From contig CAKRZX010000002.1 of NCBI GenBank assembly GCA_934434555.1, forward strand, positions 109,800-173,799: a stretch of DNA of 64,000 nt, read 5' to 3'. Every line of letters begins with the position of its first letter. Within the stretch, counting starts at the first letter, position 1. The position numbers were made by a program, and so were the translations under genes. A model generated the notes under the pieces. The model was not told where the DNA came from and searched no databases. It was given only the letters and a program-made list of their open reading frames with translations. The stretch comes from an uncultured Clostridia bacterium (GTDB taxonomy: Bacteria; Bacillota; Clostridia; Christensenellales; QALW01). This document shows, one piece after another, positions 26,533 through 34,314 of this stretch.

Positions 26533-28782
26533 ATGAAGAAAATAATCAAAATATGCGCGGCGGCAGTTTTTGCGGCGATTACTGCCGTCTGCGTGGGCGT
26601 GTTTGCGTCGTGCCCGGACCTTTCGGTTGAAAAAATAACGGATATCAGTCAGACGCTTACGGTGCTTGATAAGGACAAAAACGTTTCGGCGGTGTTTAAT
26701 TCCGGACAGAACAGGCAAAGCGTGAAGATAGAAAATATTCCCGAACACGTAAAAAACGCGCTTATTGCCTCGGAAGACGTGAGATTTTATAAGCACTGCG
26801 GAATAGATTTCAGGCGGATATGCGGCGCAGCGGTAAACGACATTAAATCGGGTTCCCTTGACGAGGGTGCAAGTACAATTACACAGCAACTTATAAAAAA
26901 TTCGCATTTAACAAATAAAAAAACGTTCCTGCGCAAGGCACAGGAAGCGATTCTGGCACTGCAACTGGAACAGAAATTTTCAAAAGACGAGATTTTGGAA
27001 ATGTATCTTAACTACGTTTATTTCGGGCGGGGCGCATACGGAATACAGGCGGCGGCACAGGCGTATTTCAATAAAGACGCCGAAAATCTTACCGTTGACG
27101 AGGGCGCAATGCTTATAGGCCTGTTAAAGGCGCCAAACAAATACGCACCTCACATAAATTACGAAAAATCCGTTAAAAGGCGCAACAGCGTGCTTGAAAA
27201 AATGTGCCGTTACGGCTTCATTTCGGAAGAGGAAAGAGAAGAATATTCAACAAAAGAGCCGACAATTGCCCCAAAAGAAGAAACGGGCGATTACGGATAT
27301 TTTACCGATTACGTGCTTTCGGAGGGCGCGGAAGCACTCGGCATAACGGTAAGCGACTTTATGGGAAGCGGGTATACGGTTTATACGTCCCTTGATTCAC
27401 GCGCACAGGAAGATATGCAGAATATTTTTGCCGATGAAAGCAATTTCCCCGATGAAAACGTTCAGGGGGCGGCAGTGGTGCTTGATAATTCCACCGGCGG
27501 AATAAGGGCAATGGTGGGCGGACGGGAGCACGAGGGGTTGAGGCTTTACAACCGAGCCGCGGCAAAAAGGCAGCCGGGGTCAACAATAAAGCCGCTGCTT
27601 GTTTACGCGCCCGCATTTGAAAACAAATCAATAACCGCGGCAACCGTGCTTGACGATTACCGAAAGGATTTTTCGGGTTATGCACCGTCAAATTTCAAGG
27701 AAAAGTATTACGGCAAGACCACAGTAAGACAGGCGCTTGCGCTTTCGCTTAACGTTCCCGCGGTAGAGGTGCTTGAAGAAAACGGCATAGAGTATTCAAA
27801 AACCGTGGCGGAGAAAATGGGAATAGAATTTGACGCAGACGACAGGTATCTTGCTCTTGCTTTGGGCGGAATGAAATACGGCGTTTCGCCCCTTGAACTT
27901 GCCGGGGCGTACAGAACTCTTGCTGTGGGCGGAGAATATCAGAAACCCTGGTGCATTGAAAAAATCTGCGACGGCAGCGGAGATGTTATCTATACTCACG
28001 ACCCGTACGAAAACAGGGCGATAAGCGATTCGACGGCATATATTCTTACGGATATTCTCTGCGGCGTGTCAAAACAGAACTCGAACGCGCTTAAACGGCT
28101 TTCTTATCCCGTTGCGTGCAAAACGGGAACGGTGGGGTATAAGGGGATAGGCTATTCCGACGCATGGTCGGCAACGTACAGCAGTGAAAATACGGTGTGT
28201 GTATGGCTTGGCTGCGATAAGACCGACGAGGAAAACTATCTTGACGAATCGGTTACGGGAAGTTCGTATCCCTCAAAAATAGCGTATCTTGCGTATAAGT
28301 CAATGGAAAACGGAGAAAGCAAGTGTACGGCGTTCAAAATGCCCGAAACGGTAAAGCGAGCGGAAATAGATTTGTATTCCCTTGAAAAAAGCGGCGAGAT
28401 TCTGCTTGCAACGGACAGAACAAAGGAAAACCAAAAACTTAACGAGGTGTTCCAAGAGGATACCGTACCCGTGTTTTCAAGCGAATACTGGTGCGAGCCG
28501 AAAACGCCGGACGATGTAACTCTGCAATTTAACGAACTTATGCAGGCGGAAATTAGGTTTACGGCAAAGCAGAGTTTTGCAAAATACGTGATAATAAAAA
28601 GACGGGGCGGGGAAGAAACCGAAATAAAAACCCTCAGCGGCATAGAAAATACGGTTTTGACATATACCGATGAAAACTTTTTGGCAGGCGATGAGTATTC
28701 GATACTGCCCGAACACGGTGAAATCACCGCTGCGGGGCGCCCTTTAACGGGCGACGCCACAGAATATTACACTTTACACTGA
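26533..28782 (+). CDS. Class A penicillin-binding protein (peptidoglycan glycosyltransferase/transpeptidase)
   Basis: 749 residues. ATG 26533 is used because GGGGTGA lies just upstream; an ATG 57 bases earlier has none. After a membrane anchor (about 1-25), residues 60-250 form the GT51 glycosyltransferase (EDVRFYKHCGIDFRR with catalytic Glu; GASTITQQLIKN; LNYVYFGRGAYGIQAA). The transpeptidase has the three motifs STIK (in QPGSTIKP, about residue 354), SLN (LALSLNVP) and KTGT (about residue 533). It polymerises and crosslinks peptidoglycan outside the membrane. A C-terminal 130-residue beta-rich tail follows. Downstream lie a PucR-type regulator and an S41 protease on the same strand. Confidence 0.94.
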   Translation: MKKIIKICAAAVFAAITAVCVGVFASCPDLSVEKITDISQTLTVLDKDKNVSAVFNSGQNRQSVKIENIPEHVKNALIASEDVRFYKHCGIDFRRICGAAVNDIKSGSLDEGASTITQQLIKNSHLTNKKTFLRKAQEAILALQLEQKFSKDEILEMYLNYVYFGRGAYGIQAAAQAYFNKDAENLTVDEGAMLIGLLKAPNKYAPHINYEKSVKRRNSVLEKMCRYGFISEEEREEYSTKEPTIAPKEETGDYGYFTDYVLSEGAEALGITVSDFMGSGYTVYTSLDSRAQEDMQNIFADESNFPDENVQGAAVVLDNSTGGIRAMVGGREHEGLRLYNRAAAKRQPGSTIKPLLVYAPAFENKSITAATVLDDYRKDFSGYAPSNFKEKYYGKTTVRQALALSLNVPAVEVLEENGIEYSKTVAEKMGIEFDADDRYLALALGGMKYGVSPLELAGAYRTLAVGGEYQKPWCIEKICDGSGDVIYTHDPYENRAISDSTAYILTDILCGVSKQNSNALKRLSYPVACKTGTVGYKGIGYSDAWSATYSSENTVCVWLGCDKTDEENYLDESVTGSSYPSKIAYLAYKSMENGESKCTAFKMPETVKRAEIDLYSLEKSGEILLATDRTKENQKLNEVFQEDTVPVFSSEYWCEPKTPDDVTLQFNELMQAEIRFTAKQSFAKYVIIKRRGGEETEIKTLSGIENTVLTYTDENFLAGDEYSILPEHGEITAAGRPLTGDATEYYTLH

Positions 28783-28836
28783 TTTTTCACTTCCGCAAAG
28801 CAGAAAAATGTGGTAAAATACATTCGGGTGATTAGA

Positions 28837-29769
28837 ATGAAAACTGCCATGTACAATTCTTTCGGGAAAAGAATATCGGGCGACGATATCTTTTCGGGGG
28901 ATTTGCCTGAAAATCTGCTTGAAACCGAAATGCCGCGCACGGAAAACGGAAAGACGTTTTTGCGCGCGTCGGACGGAAGCATAAACGTTATCGAACTTGA
29001 AAACAGCGAAAAGAGTATCTTTAACGAAACGGTTTCTTCCGTTTGCAGAACGAAAGAGGACGCAATAAAAAAACTGCTTTTTGAAGATTCGGGACAGTAC
29101 GCAAAGGAAATATGCAAAAAGCACGGAATTCCGTTTTCGGAAAACAGGTGCGTATTAAAAATTGAAACAAGGGAAGATATTTCGGCATACACGGGTATTC
29201 TTTCATCGTCCTTTGAGAGCGACGGAATATATATTCTGCCCCTGTCGGAACATCGGCTTGCGGTTATCTGCCCCAGTGACGACGCGGATATTGACGAAAC
29301 CGCCGCGGCACTCAGCGCCACGCTTACCGATATGAATACCGATAACTATATAGGTATCGGCTCTGTTTGCGAGAATGCCGCCGAACTTGTGCATTCCTTT
29401 AATCAGGCGTCCGCCGCAATAGAAACGGGTAAAAAACTTTCCTATACCGGCGGCGTTTGGCGCTTTGCCGATATTCTGCCGGAAGTAATCGTTTCCGAAA
29501 TACCCAAAGAAAAGCGGGAAGATATAAAAGCCAGGGCACTGCGCATTTTAGGCGGTATTGACAGCGATACCACCGAACTTGCCCATGCATTTTTTAAGAA
29601 TAATCTGAATATAAGTGAAACGGCAAGGTGTTGTTATCTGCACCGCAACACGCTTATTTACCGTCTTGACAAGATTTTCAGGGAAACGGGTTTCGATTTG
29701 AGAAATTTTGACGAGGCGGTTGCGTTCAGACTTCTTACGGCTATAAACAGAATTTCAAGGCAGGGGTGA
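28837..29769 (+). CDS. PucR/CdaR-type helix-turn-helix regulator
   Basis: 310 residues from ATG 28837, with GGGTGAT upstream and inside the longer reading frame. The last 60 residues match the PucR-family C-terminal HTH (FFKNNLNISETARCCYLHRN, then TLIYRLDKIFRETGFDLRNF). The first 240 residues are a variable sensor part, with a GGDEF-like/CdaR-type stretch around YIGIGSVCENAAELVHSFNQ. It lies between a penicillin-binding protein and a periplasmic-type protease with short gaps (4 bp before the protease), so co-transcription and a role in envelope control are likely. Confidence 0.8.
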   Translation: MKTAMYNSFGKRISGDDIFSGDLPENLLETEMPRTENGKTFLRASDGSINVIELENSEKSIFNETVSSVCRTKEDAIKKLLFEDSGQYAKEICKKHGIPFSENRCVLKIETREDISAYTGILSSSFESDGIYILPLSEHRLAVICPSDDADIDETAAALSATLTDMNTDNYIGIGSVCENAAELVHSFNQASAAIETGKKLSYTGGVWRFADILPEVIVSEIPKEKREDIKARALRILGGIDSDTTELAHAFFKNNLNISETARCCYLHRNTLIYRLDKIFRETGFDLRNFDEAVAFRLLTAINRISRQG

Positions 29770-29773
29770 AAAA

Positions 29774-30973
29774 ATGAAAAAACGTAAAGTATCGCTTTCT
29801 TCGGCAATAGTTATGCTTGTGGCGGGGTGCCTTATCGGCGCGCTTGTTACGGCGGGAATATTTTCCCAAGCCTTTATTTCCGCAAACGGGCAGTTGCTCT
29901 ATTCGGGACTTTCAATAAAACAGATAAAAATAATCAATGAGGCGGCAAGCATTATCAACCGCTATTCCATTGAGGAACAGGACAGCGAACATACTCTTGA
30001 CTATGCGTTAAAGGGTATGGCGGCAAGTCTTGACGACGACTACGCCTACTATTTTACTCCGGAAGAATTAAAAGAATATAACAATTCTTCCACCGGCACC
30101 GTTCAGGGCGGAATAGGCGCGGGCGTGCAGGACGTAAACGGTGATATAACGATTACAGATATCTATAAAGGTCTTACCGCCGATGCTGCGGGACTTAAAG
30201 CCGGGGATATTATCCGCGCGGTCAACGATGAAAGCGTAAAAGGAAAATCACTTTCGGAAACGGTTGCTCTTGTAAAGGGCGAAACGGGCACAAGCGTTAA
30301 AATTACGGTTGAGCGTGACGGCAAGGAACTTGCATTTAACGTTATGCGCGGCGACGGACAGCGGCAAATGACCGAATACAGAATGATAGGGAAAGTGCTG
30401 TATATAAAAATCAATTCCTTCCACGGCAACGTCGCCGAGTATTTCAATAAAGCCATTGACTTCGGCGTTGAAAATATGTACGAGGGCATAGTAATCGATT
30501 TAAGGGAAAATCCCGGCGGTGAACTGAGCCTGTTTGCCGAAATTGCCGATAAAATGCTCCCCGAGGGCGAAACGTTTTACGCCCTTGACCGCTACGGCAA
30601 CCGCACAAGCGTGTGCCGCTCGGACGCAGGTTATATTGATAAACCCGTAAGCGTTATAATCAATGCATCCTCTGCAAGCGCGTCGGAAGCGCTGGCGGGT
30701 GCGCTGCGCGATATGGGCAATGCCAAAACCGTGGGTGTAAAAAGTTACGGCAAGGGAATTATGCAGACGAATATTCCTCTTTCAAACGGCGGAATGTTCA
30801 AACTTACAACGGCAAAATACTATCTTCCCGGCGGCGACTGCATTCATAAAAAAGGCATTGAACCGGAGTACGAAGTTGAACTTTCGGAAGAACTTACCCA
30901 AAAGTACTGGCTCCGCAATGATGAAAACGATTTGCAGCTTAAAAAAGCAATTGAGGTATTGACAGAAAAATAA
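29774..30973 (+). CDS. Carboxyl-terminal processing protease (S41 family, PDZ)
   Basis: 399 residues with one N-terminal membrane anchor (about 8-33), so the protease acts outside the cell. Residues 105-185 hold a PDZ domain (GGIGAGVQ, IIRAVNDESVKG). The S41 core contains VIDLRENPGGEL, the serine region NASSASASEALAGALRDM (nucleophile Ser) and the catalytic Lys in KSYGKGIMQ. The C-terminal peptidoglycan-binding domain of some CtpA proteins is not evident. It probably processes cell-envelope proteins. The promoter of the next operon overlaps its last codons. Confidence 0.93.
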   Translation: MKKRKVSLSSAIVMLVAGCLIGALVTAGIFSQAFISANGQLLYSGLSIKQIKIINEAASIINRYSIEEQDSEHTLDYALKGMAASLDDDYAYYFTPEELKEYNNSSTGTVQGGIGAGVQDVNGDITITDIYKGLTADAAGLKAGDIIRAVNDESVKGKSLSETVALVKGETGTSVKITVERDGKELAFNVMRGDGQRQMTEYRMIGKVLYIKINSFHGNVAEYFNKAIDFGVENMYEGIVIDLRENPGGELSLFAEIADKMLPEGETFYALDRYGNRTSVCRSDAGYIDKPVSVIINASSASASEALAGALRDMGNAKTVGVKSYGKGIMQTNIPLSNGGMFKLTTAKYYLPGGDCIHKKGIEPEYEVELSEELTQKYWLRNDENDLQLKKAIEVLTEK

Positions 30974-30987
30974 AAATAAAATATAAT
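30959..30987 (+). promoter_or_regulatory. Consensus promoter of the leader RNA and ABC importer operon
   Basis: TTGACA (30959-30964), 17-bp spacer, TATAAT (30982-30987), overlapping the stop of the S41 protease. Predicted start is at about 30994. Confidence 0.8.
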
Positions 30988-30993
30988 ATACTT

Positions 30994-31121
30994 ATCAAAG
31001 TGAAGGATATGTTCTGACACGGAGATTTTAACCGTAACTGAAAGCAAGGTTTTTCTGCGCTGAGGTAAAGATGATTAAATCCCATTCTCTTTACTTGTTT
31101 ACGGTAAAGAGAATTTTTTTT
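30994..31121 (+). ncRNA. Structured leader with terminator/antiterminator: candidate riboswitch
   Basis: About 128 transcribed bases precede the first gene and end in a strong intrinsic terminator (31084-31121). An upstream GGTAAAGA (31064-31071) repeats the 3' arm of that terminator and can pair with its 5' arm (31088-31095), giving an alternative antiterminator. Further upstream, ACGG/CCGU (31019-31022 with 31032-31035), GCA/UGC (31044-31046 with 31056-31058) and a closing AUCA/UGAU (30994-30997 with 31072-31075) suggest a three-helix aptamer. It does not match TPP, SAM-I, cobalamin, FMN, purine, lysine, glycine or THF motifs as I know them. The ligand is presumably the substrate of the ABC importer (inference). 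Confidence 0.6.
31084..31121 (+). terminator. Leader terminator before the ABC importer operon
   Basis: An 11-bp stem, ATTCTCTTTAC (31084-31094) with GTAAAGAGAAT (31104-31114), nine-base loop, then eight T. It lies between a consensus promoter and the ribosome binding site AGGAGG (31122-31127), so it must be regulated or partly read through for the operon to be expressed. Confidence 0.85.
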
Positions 31122-31134
31122 AGGAGGTTGTAAA

Positions 31135-31404
31135 ATGGAAAACAGAATAGGCATTGTTGGAATAGTTATTGACGACCCTAAACAGTCTGCGGATAAAGTT
31201 AACGGGTTGCTTTCCGAATTTGCCGATATCATAATAGGAAGAATGGGACTTCCTTATAAAAAACGCTCCGTTTGCGTTATTTCGGTCACGGTTGACGGAA
31301 GTAACGACCGCATAGGCGCTTTGTGCGGAAAACTTGGCAGGATAAACGGAGTAAACGTAAAAAGCGTGTTGTCATCAAAGATTTATAAAGGAGAAGAAGA
31401 ATGA
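31135..31404 (+). CDS. TM1266-like ACT-domain protein
   Basis: 89 residues resembling the small ACT-fold proteins annotated as iron-only hydrogenase system regulators (TM1266 type): NRIGIVGIVI at the N terminus, a central IIIGRMGLPY and a C-terminal IGALCGKLGRINGVNVKS. ACT folds bind small ligands and often regulate. Here it is not next to hydrogenase maturation genes but overlaps, by 4 bp, the lipoprotein gene of an ABC importer. It may sense the imported compound or a related metabolite. Family assignment is from memory of the pattern; function in this setting is unknown. Confidence 0.7.
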   Translation: MENRIGIVGIVIDDPKQSADKVNGLLSEFADIIIGRMGLPYKKRSVCVISVTVDGSNDRIGALCGKLGRINGVNVKSVLSSKIYKGEEE

Positions 31405-32408
31405 AAAAGATTTTATGTGTTGTAATTGCACTTATGCTGCTTGCATTTACTGCTTGCGGCAAGACTGAAACAAACGTTCCTACGCCCACGCCCGAAACCG
31501 AGCCTACGGCAACAGCGGAAGAATTTACGCCCGCAACGTTTAATATCGGCGCCCTTAAAGGACCCACCGGTATGGGTATTTCAAAACTTATGTCCGACAG
31601 CGAAAACGGAAAATACAAAAACACTTACAAAACAGAACTGTTTTCCGCACCCACAGACGTTACGGCGCTTTTGTTAAAGGGCGAACTGGATATTGCCGCT
31701 CTGCCCACAAACCTTGCCGCAACTCTTTACAATAAGTCCGAGGGCAAAATACAACTGCTTGCCCTTAATACACTCGGCGTGCTGTATGTTCTTGAAAAAG
31801 GCAATACCGTTCATTCGATAAAGGACTTGGAGGGAAAGAAAATCTATTCTTCCGGGCAGGCATCAACGCCCGAATATGCCCTTAACTACGTGCTTAAAGC
31901 AAATAACGTAAATTGCGAAGTGGAATATTTCGCCACGCATGCGGAACTTGCAACACAGGCGTTGCAGGGCAATGCGGACATAATTCTTATTCCCGAACCG
32001 CAGGTTTCAACGATAATTGCAAAAGATCCTTCATTCAGAATAGCGGTTGATTTTAATGCCGCATGGGACGAGGCGTGCGGCAACACGGCGCTGTTTTCAA
32101 TGGGCTGCCTTGCAATAAGAAAAGAGTTTGCCGAAAACAACAAAGCTGCGGTTGAACAGTTTGTTAAAGACTACGCCGCAAGCGTGCAGTTTGTAAACGA
32201 TAATCCCAAAGAGGGCGCGGAGCTTATTGCCAAGTACGAAATCGTTCCCTCGGCGGCAATAGCCGAAAAGGCGATTCCCAACTGCAAAATGGTAACGATA
32301 ACGGGAAGCGAAATGAAAACTAAAACGCAGGTGTTCTTGCAGATTCTTTTTGAAAGCGATGCAAAATCAATAGGCGGTGCTTTGCCCGGTGAAGACTTTT
32401 ACTACTAA
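31401..32408 (+). CDS. ABC importer substrate-binding lipoprotein (NMT1/THI5-like)
   Basis: 335 residues. A lipoprotein signal (MKKILCVVIALMLLAFTACG) leads to a Pro/Thr/Glu-rich tether and a periplasmic-binding fold of the SsuA/TauA/NMT1 type (FNIGALKGPTGMGISKLM, then LKGELDIAALPTNLAATLY and IKDLEGKKIYSSGQASTPEY). Relatives bind sulfonates, taurine, pyrimidines, riboflavin precursors or bicarbonate; sequence reading does not choose between them. The ATG overlaps the stop of the ACT gene, and the permease start lies within its 3' end, so the four genes form a tight operon. Confidence 0.85.
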   Translation: MKKILCVVIALMLLAFTACGKTETNVPTPTPETEPTATAEEFTPATFNIGALKGPTGMGISKLMSDSENGKYKNTYKTELFSAPTDVTALLLKGELDIAALPTNLAATLYNKSEGKIQLLALNTLGVLYVLEKGNTVHSIKDLEGKKIYSSGQASTPEYALNYVLKANNVNCEVEYFATHAELATQALQGNADIILIPEPQVSTIIAKDPSFRIAVDFNAAWDEACGNTALFSMGCLAIRKEFAENNKAAVEQFVKDYAASVQFVNDNPKEGAELIAKYEIVPSAAIAEKAIPNCKMVTITGSEMKTKTQVFLQILFESDAKSIGGALPGEDFYY

Positions 32409-33135
32409 AAAGATAATTTGGGGCGTTCTAACGCCCCTTATCTGGCTTTTGATTTGGCAGATAATAAGTCTTAAAGTAAACAGCGAAGTGCTTGTTCCCG
32501 CACCGCTTACGGTTTTTAATCGTCTTGCGTTTTTAGCTAGAACGTCCGCGTTCTGGCTTGCGGTGGGTCGAAGCGTTCTGCGTATTTTTCTCGGACTTGC
32601 ATTCGGTGTCGTTCTCGGTGTTATCTTTGCCTGCCTGTGCCGTATTTTTGCCGCAAACAGGCTGCTTTCGCCCGTTAAAACGGTAATAAAGGCAACGCCG
32701 GTTGTGTCATTTATAATGCTTGCGTGGATTTGGCTTAAAAGAGACAGTATCCCCGTGTTTATTTCAATGCTTATCGTTATTCCCGTTGTGTGGCAGAATG
32801 CGGAAACGGGAATTTCGGGAGTGGACAAAAAGTTAAAAGAGTTTGCCCGCGCTTACGGGCTTACGGGCTTTAAGGCGATAAAACATATATATATCCCTTC
32901 GGTAAAGCCGTATTTTACATCGGCACTGTGTACATCTGCGGGGCTTGTGTGGAAAGCGGGAGTTGCGGCGGAAGTGCTTTGTCAGCCCAAAAACTCAATA
33001 GGCGCAAACCTGTATAACGCAAAAAACATTCTTGAAACCGCCGATGTGTTCGCGTGGACGGCAGTGGTGATAATTATAAGCGTGATTCTTGAAAAAGCAA
33101 TAGGATATGCGGTAAAAAATGATAAAAGTAAGTAA
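32389..33135 (+). CDS. ABC importer permease (SsuC/TauC-like)
   Basis: 248 residues if GTG 32389 is the start; a second in-frame GTG at 32377 is possible, and neither has a perfect ribosome binding site (AGGCGG lies 12 bases before the chosen one). Six hydrophobic helices. The coupling loop reads EFARAYGLTGFKAIKHIYIP, the EAA motif of binding-protein-dependent permeases. The gene overlaps the lipoprotein gene by 20 bp and the ATPase gene by 17 bp, so translation is probably coupled. Confidence 0.87.
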   Translation: MKTFTTKKIIWGVLTPLIWLLIWQIISLKVNSEVLVPAPLTVFNRLAFLARTSAFWLAVGRSVLRIFLGLAFGVVLGVIFACLCRIFAANRLLSPVKTVIKATPVVSFIMLAWIWLKRDSIPVFISMLIVIPVVWQNAETGISGVDKKLKEFARAYGLTGFKAIKHIYIPSVKPYFTSALCTSAGLVWKAGVAAEVLCQPKNSIGANLYNAKNILETADVFAWTAVVIIISVILEKAIGYAVKNDKSK

Positions 33136-33670
33136 TCTGCGCGTGGCGTTTGATAAGCCCGTGCTTGAAAATGTGAATATTGAATTTCCCGACGAGGGAA
33201 CGTACTTTATTTCCGCACCGTCGGGCAGAGGAAAAACTACATTTTTTAATGCTCTTGCGGGCTTTGTAGAGTATTCGGGCAATATTGAGATAACGGGAAA
33301 GATATGTTATCTTTTTCAGGAAGACAGACTGCTTGACTGGTACAGCGCCGAAAAGAACATAAAACTTACCGCTGAAAGCGAACAGGCGGCGGATTATTAT
33401 ATAAAGGCGTTCGGCATAGATGAGTTTTTAAGTAAAAAGCCGGAAGAGTTAAGCGGCGGAATGAAGCGCAGATGTGCTCTTGCCCGCTGTTTTGCCCACG
33501 GCGGAGATATTTTTCTGCTTGATGAGCCGTTCAGGGGGCTTGACAGAAACAACACGGAAAAAGTCGTCCGCGAAACGGAAAAACTCAAAGGACTGAAAAT
33601 AATAATCACCCACAGCGAGGAAGAAATTTCTCTGCTTAACGCAAAAAAAGCGGAGTTATTTAATACCTGA
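33119..33670 (+). CDS. ABC importer ATPase, compact
   Basis: 183 residues, against about 240-260 for SsuB/TauB relatives. All ATPase motifs remain: Walker A APSGRGKTT, Q-loop in CYLFQEDRLLDW, signature LSGGMKRR, Walker B IFLLDEPFRGLD and switch His in IITHSEEE. The C-terminal extension after the switch is almost absent. It should power the permease encoded upstream. Its last 15 bases overlap the convergent small gene ending at 33656. Confidence 0.9.
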   Translation: MIKVSNLRVAFDKPVLENVNIEFPDEGTYFISAPSGRGKTTFFNALAGFVEYSGNIEITGKICYLFQEDRLLDWYSAEKNIKLTAESEQAADYYIKAFGIDEFLSKKPEELSGGMKRRCALARCFAHGGDIFLLDEPFRGLDRNNTEKVVRETEKLKGLKIIITHSEEEISLLNAKKAELFNT

Positions 33671-33886
33671 AAGAATGTCTTTCAGGGTATCAACGTAATT
33701 CGTTTCGCTGCCTGCTTTTTGAGAATTCATTACTCCGTTAAGCATGGGGAGCATATTCATTATGTTTGAAATATTACCTATCTGCGAACTGAAACTGTCG
33801 GCGGCTTTTATGGCATTCTTTATGCTGTTAAAGCCGTTTTTGTTCATTAGGGCAAAAAGTATCATTAAAATACTGAAATCGTTCAT
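33656..33886 (-). CDS. Small protein of unknown function, convergent with the ATPase gene
   Basis: 76 residues. Start ATG 33886 follows AGAGGTGA at five bases; an upstream in-frame GTG lies inside that ribosome binding site and is rejected. The sequence is rich in Met, Asn and Ile (ILMILFALMNKNGFNSIKNA) with a hydrophobic first third and an amphipathic remainder. I do not recognise it. It is divergent from the 96-residue gene at 33958, with both ribosome binding sites only about 60 bp apart, so the pair may share control. Confidence 0.6.
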   Translation of the reverse strand: MNDFSILMILFALMNKNGFNSIKNAIKAADSFSSQIGNISNIMNMLPMLNGVMNSQKAGSETNYVDTLKDILSGIK

Positions 33887-33957
33887 TTGCGTCACCTCTT
33901 AATATTTATATGCACGTTTATGTATTAAAGTGCATAAAATAACGGGAGGTGATTTTT

Positions 33958-34248
33958 ATGAAACGAACATTGCGCCAAAGCAAGGGCGACAGGCTTAAAA
34001 ATGAGGAAGCAAAACTTAACGGCAGCCAGAAACAGCAGTTTGACGCTCTTAAAAATATGGCAAAGCAGTACGAGGGCAAAAGCGACAGCGAGATATTTTC
34101 CGAGCTGTCGAAAACCGTTGAAAAAGGCAAGCGCGACGGCAGTATAACGGACGAAAAAATAAACAGCATAGCGCAGACCATTGCACCTATGCTTTCGGGC
34201 GAACAAAAGCAAAAACTTGATGTGCTTATGCGCTCTTTGAAACGATAA
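33958..34248 (+). CDS. Small basic helical protein of unknown function
   Basis: 96 residues from ATG 33958 with GGGAGGTGA upstream; the in-frame GTG at 33949 is part of that site. The sequence is charged and predicted helical (SQKQQFDALKNMAKQYEGKS, then TVEKGKRDGSITDEK) and has no Cys, Trp or His and no membrane segment. It has no recognised domain. It is divergent from the small protein at 33656-33886, with which it may form a functional pair. Confidence 0.65.
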   Translation: MKRTLRQSKGDRLKNEEAKLNGSQKQQFDALKNMAKQYEGKSDSEIFSELSKTVEKGKRDGSITDEKINSIAQTIAPMLSGEQKQKLDVLMRSLKR

Positions 34249-34314
34249 GGTATTGACAAAAAGCACTTTGAATGATAGTATAATACCAAAGAAATTGCGC
34301 GGGGAGGAAATGCT

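Noticed and set aside
30994..31083. TPP or SAM-I riboswitch upstream of the NMT1-like importer
   Set aside because: The conserved TPP blocks (CTGAGA, ACCTGA, GCGTAGGG) and the SAM-I core (GGAGGGA, GCAACC) are absent; only the generic attenuator layout is supported.
32001..32200. Assignment of the importer to thiamine precursor, taurine or riboflavin uptake
   Set aside because: The binding protein is of a broad family and no pathway gene is adjacent; a substrate name would be a guess.
33666..33686. Palindrome at the overlap of the ABC ATPase gene and the convergent small gene
   Set aside because: Neither strand has a T-run after the stem, so it was not called a terminator.
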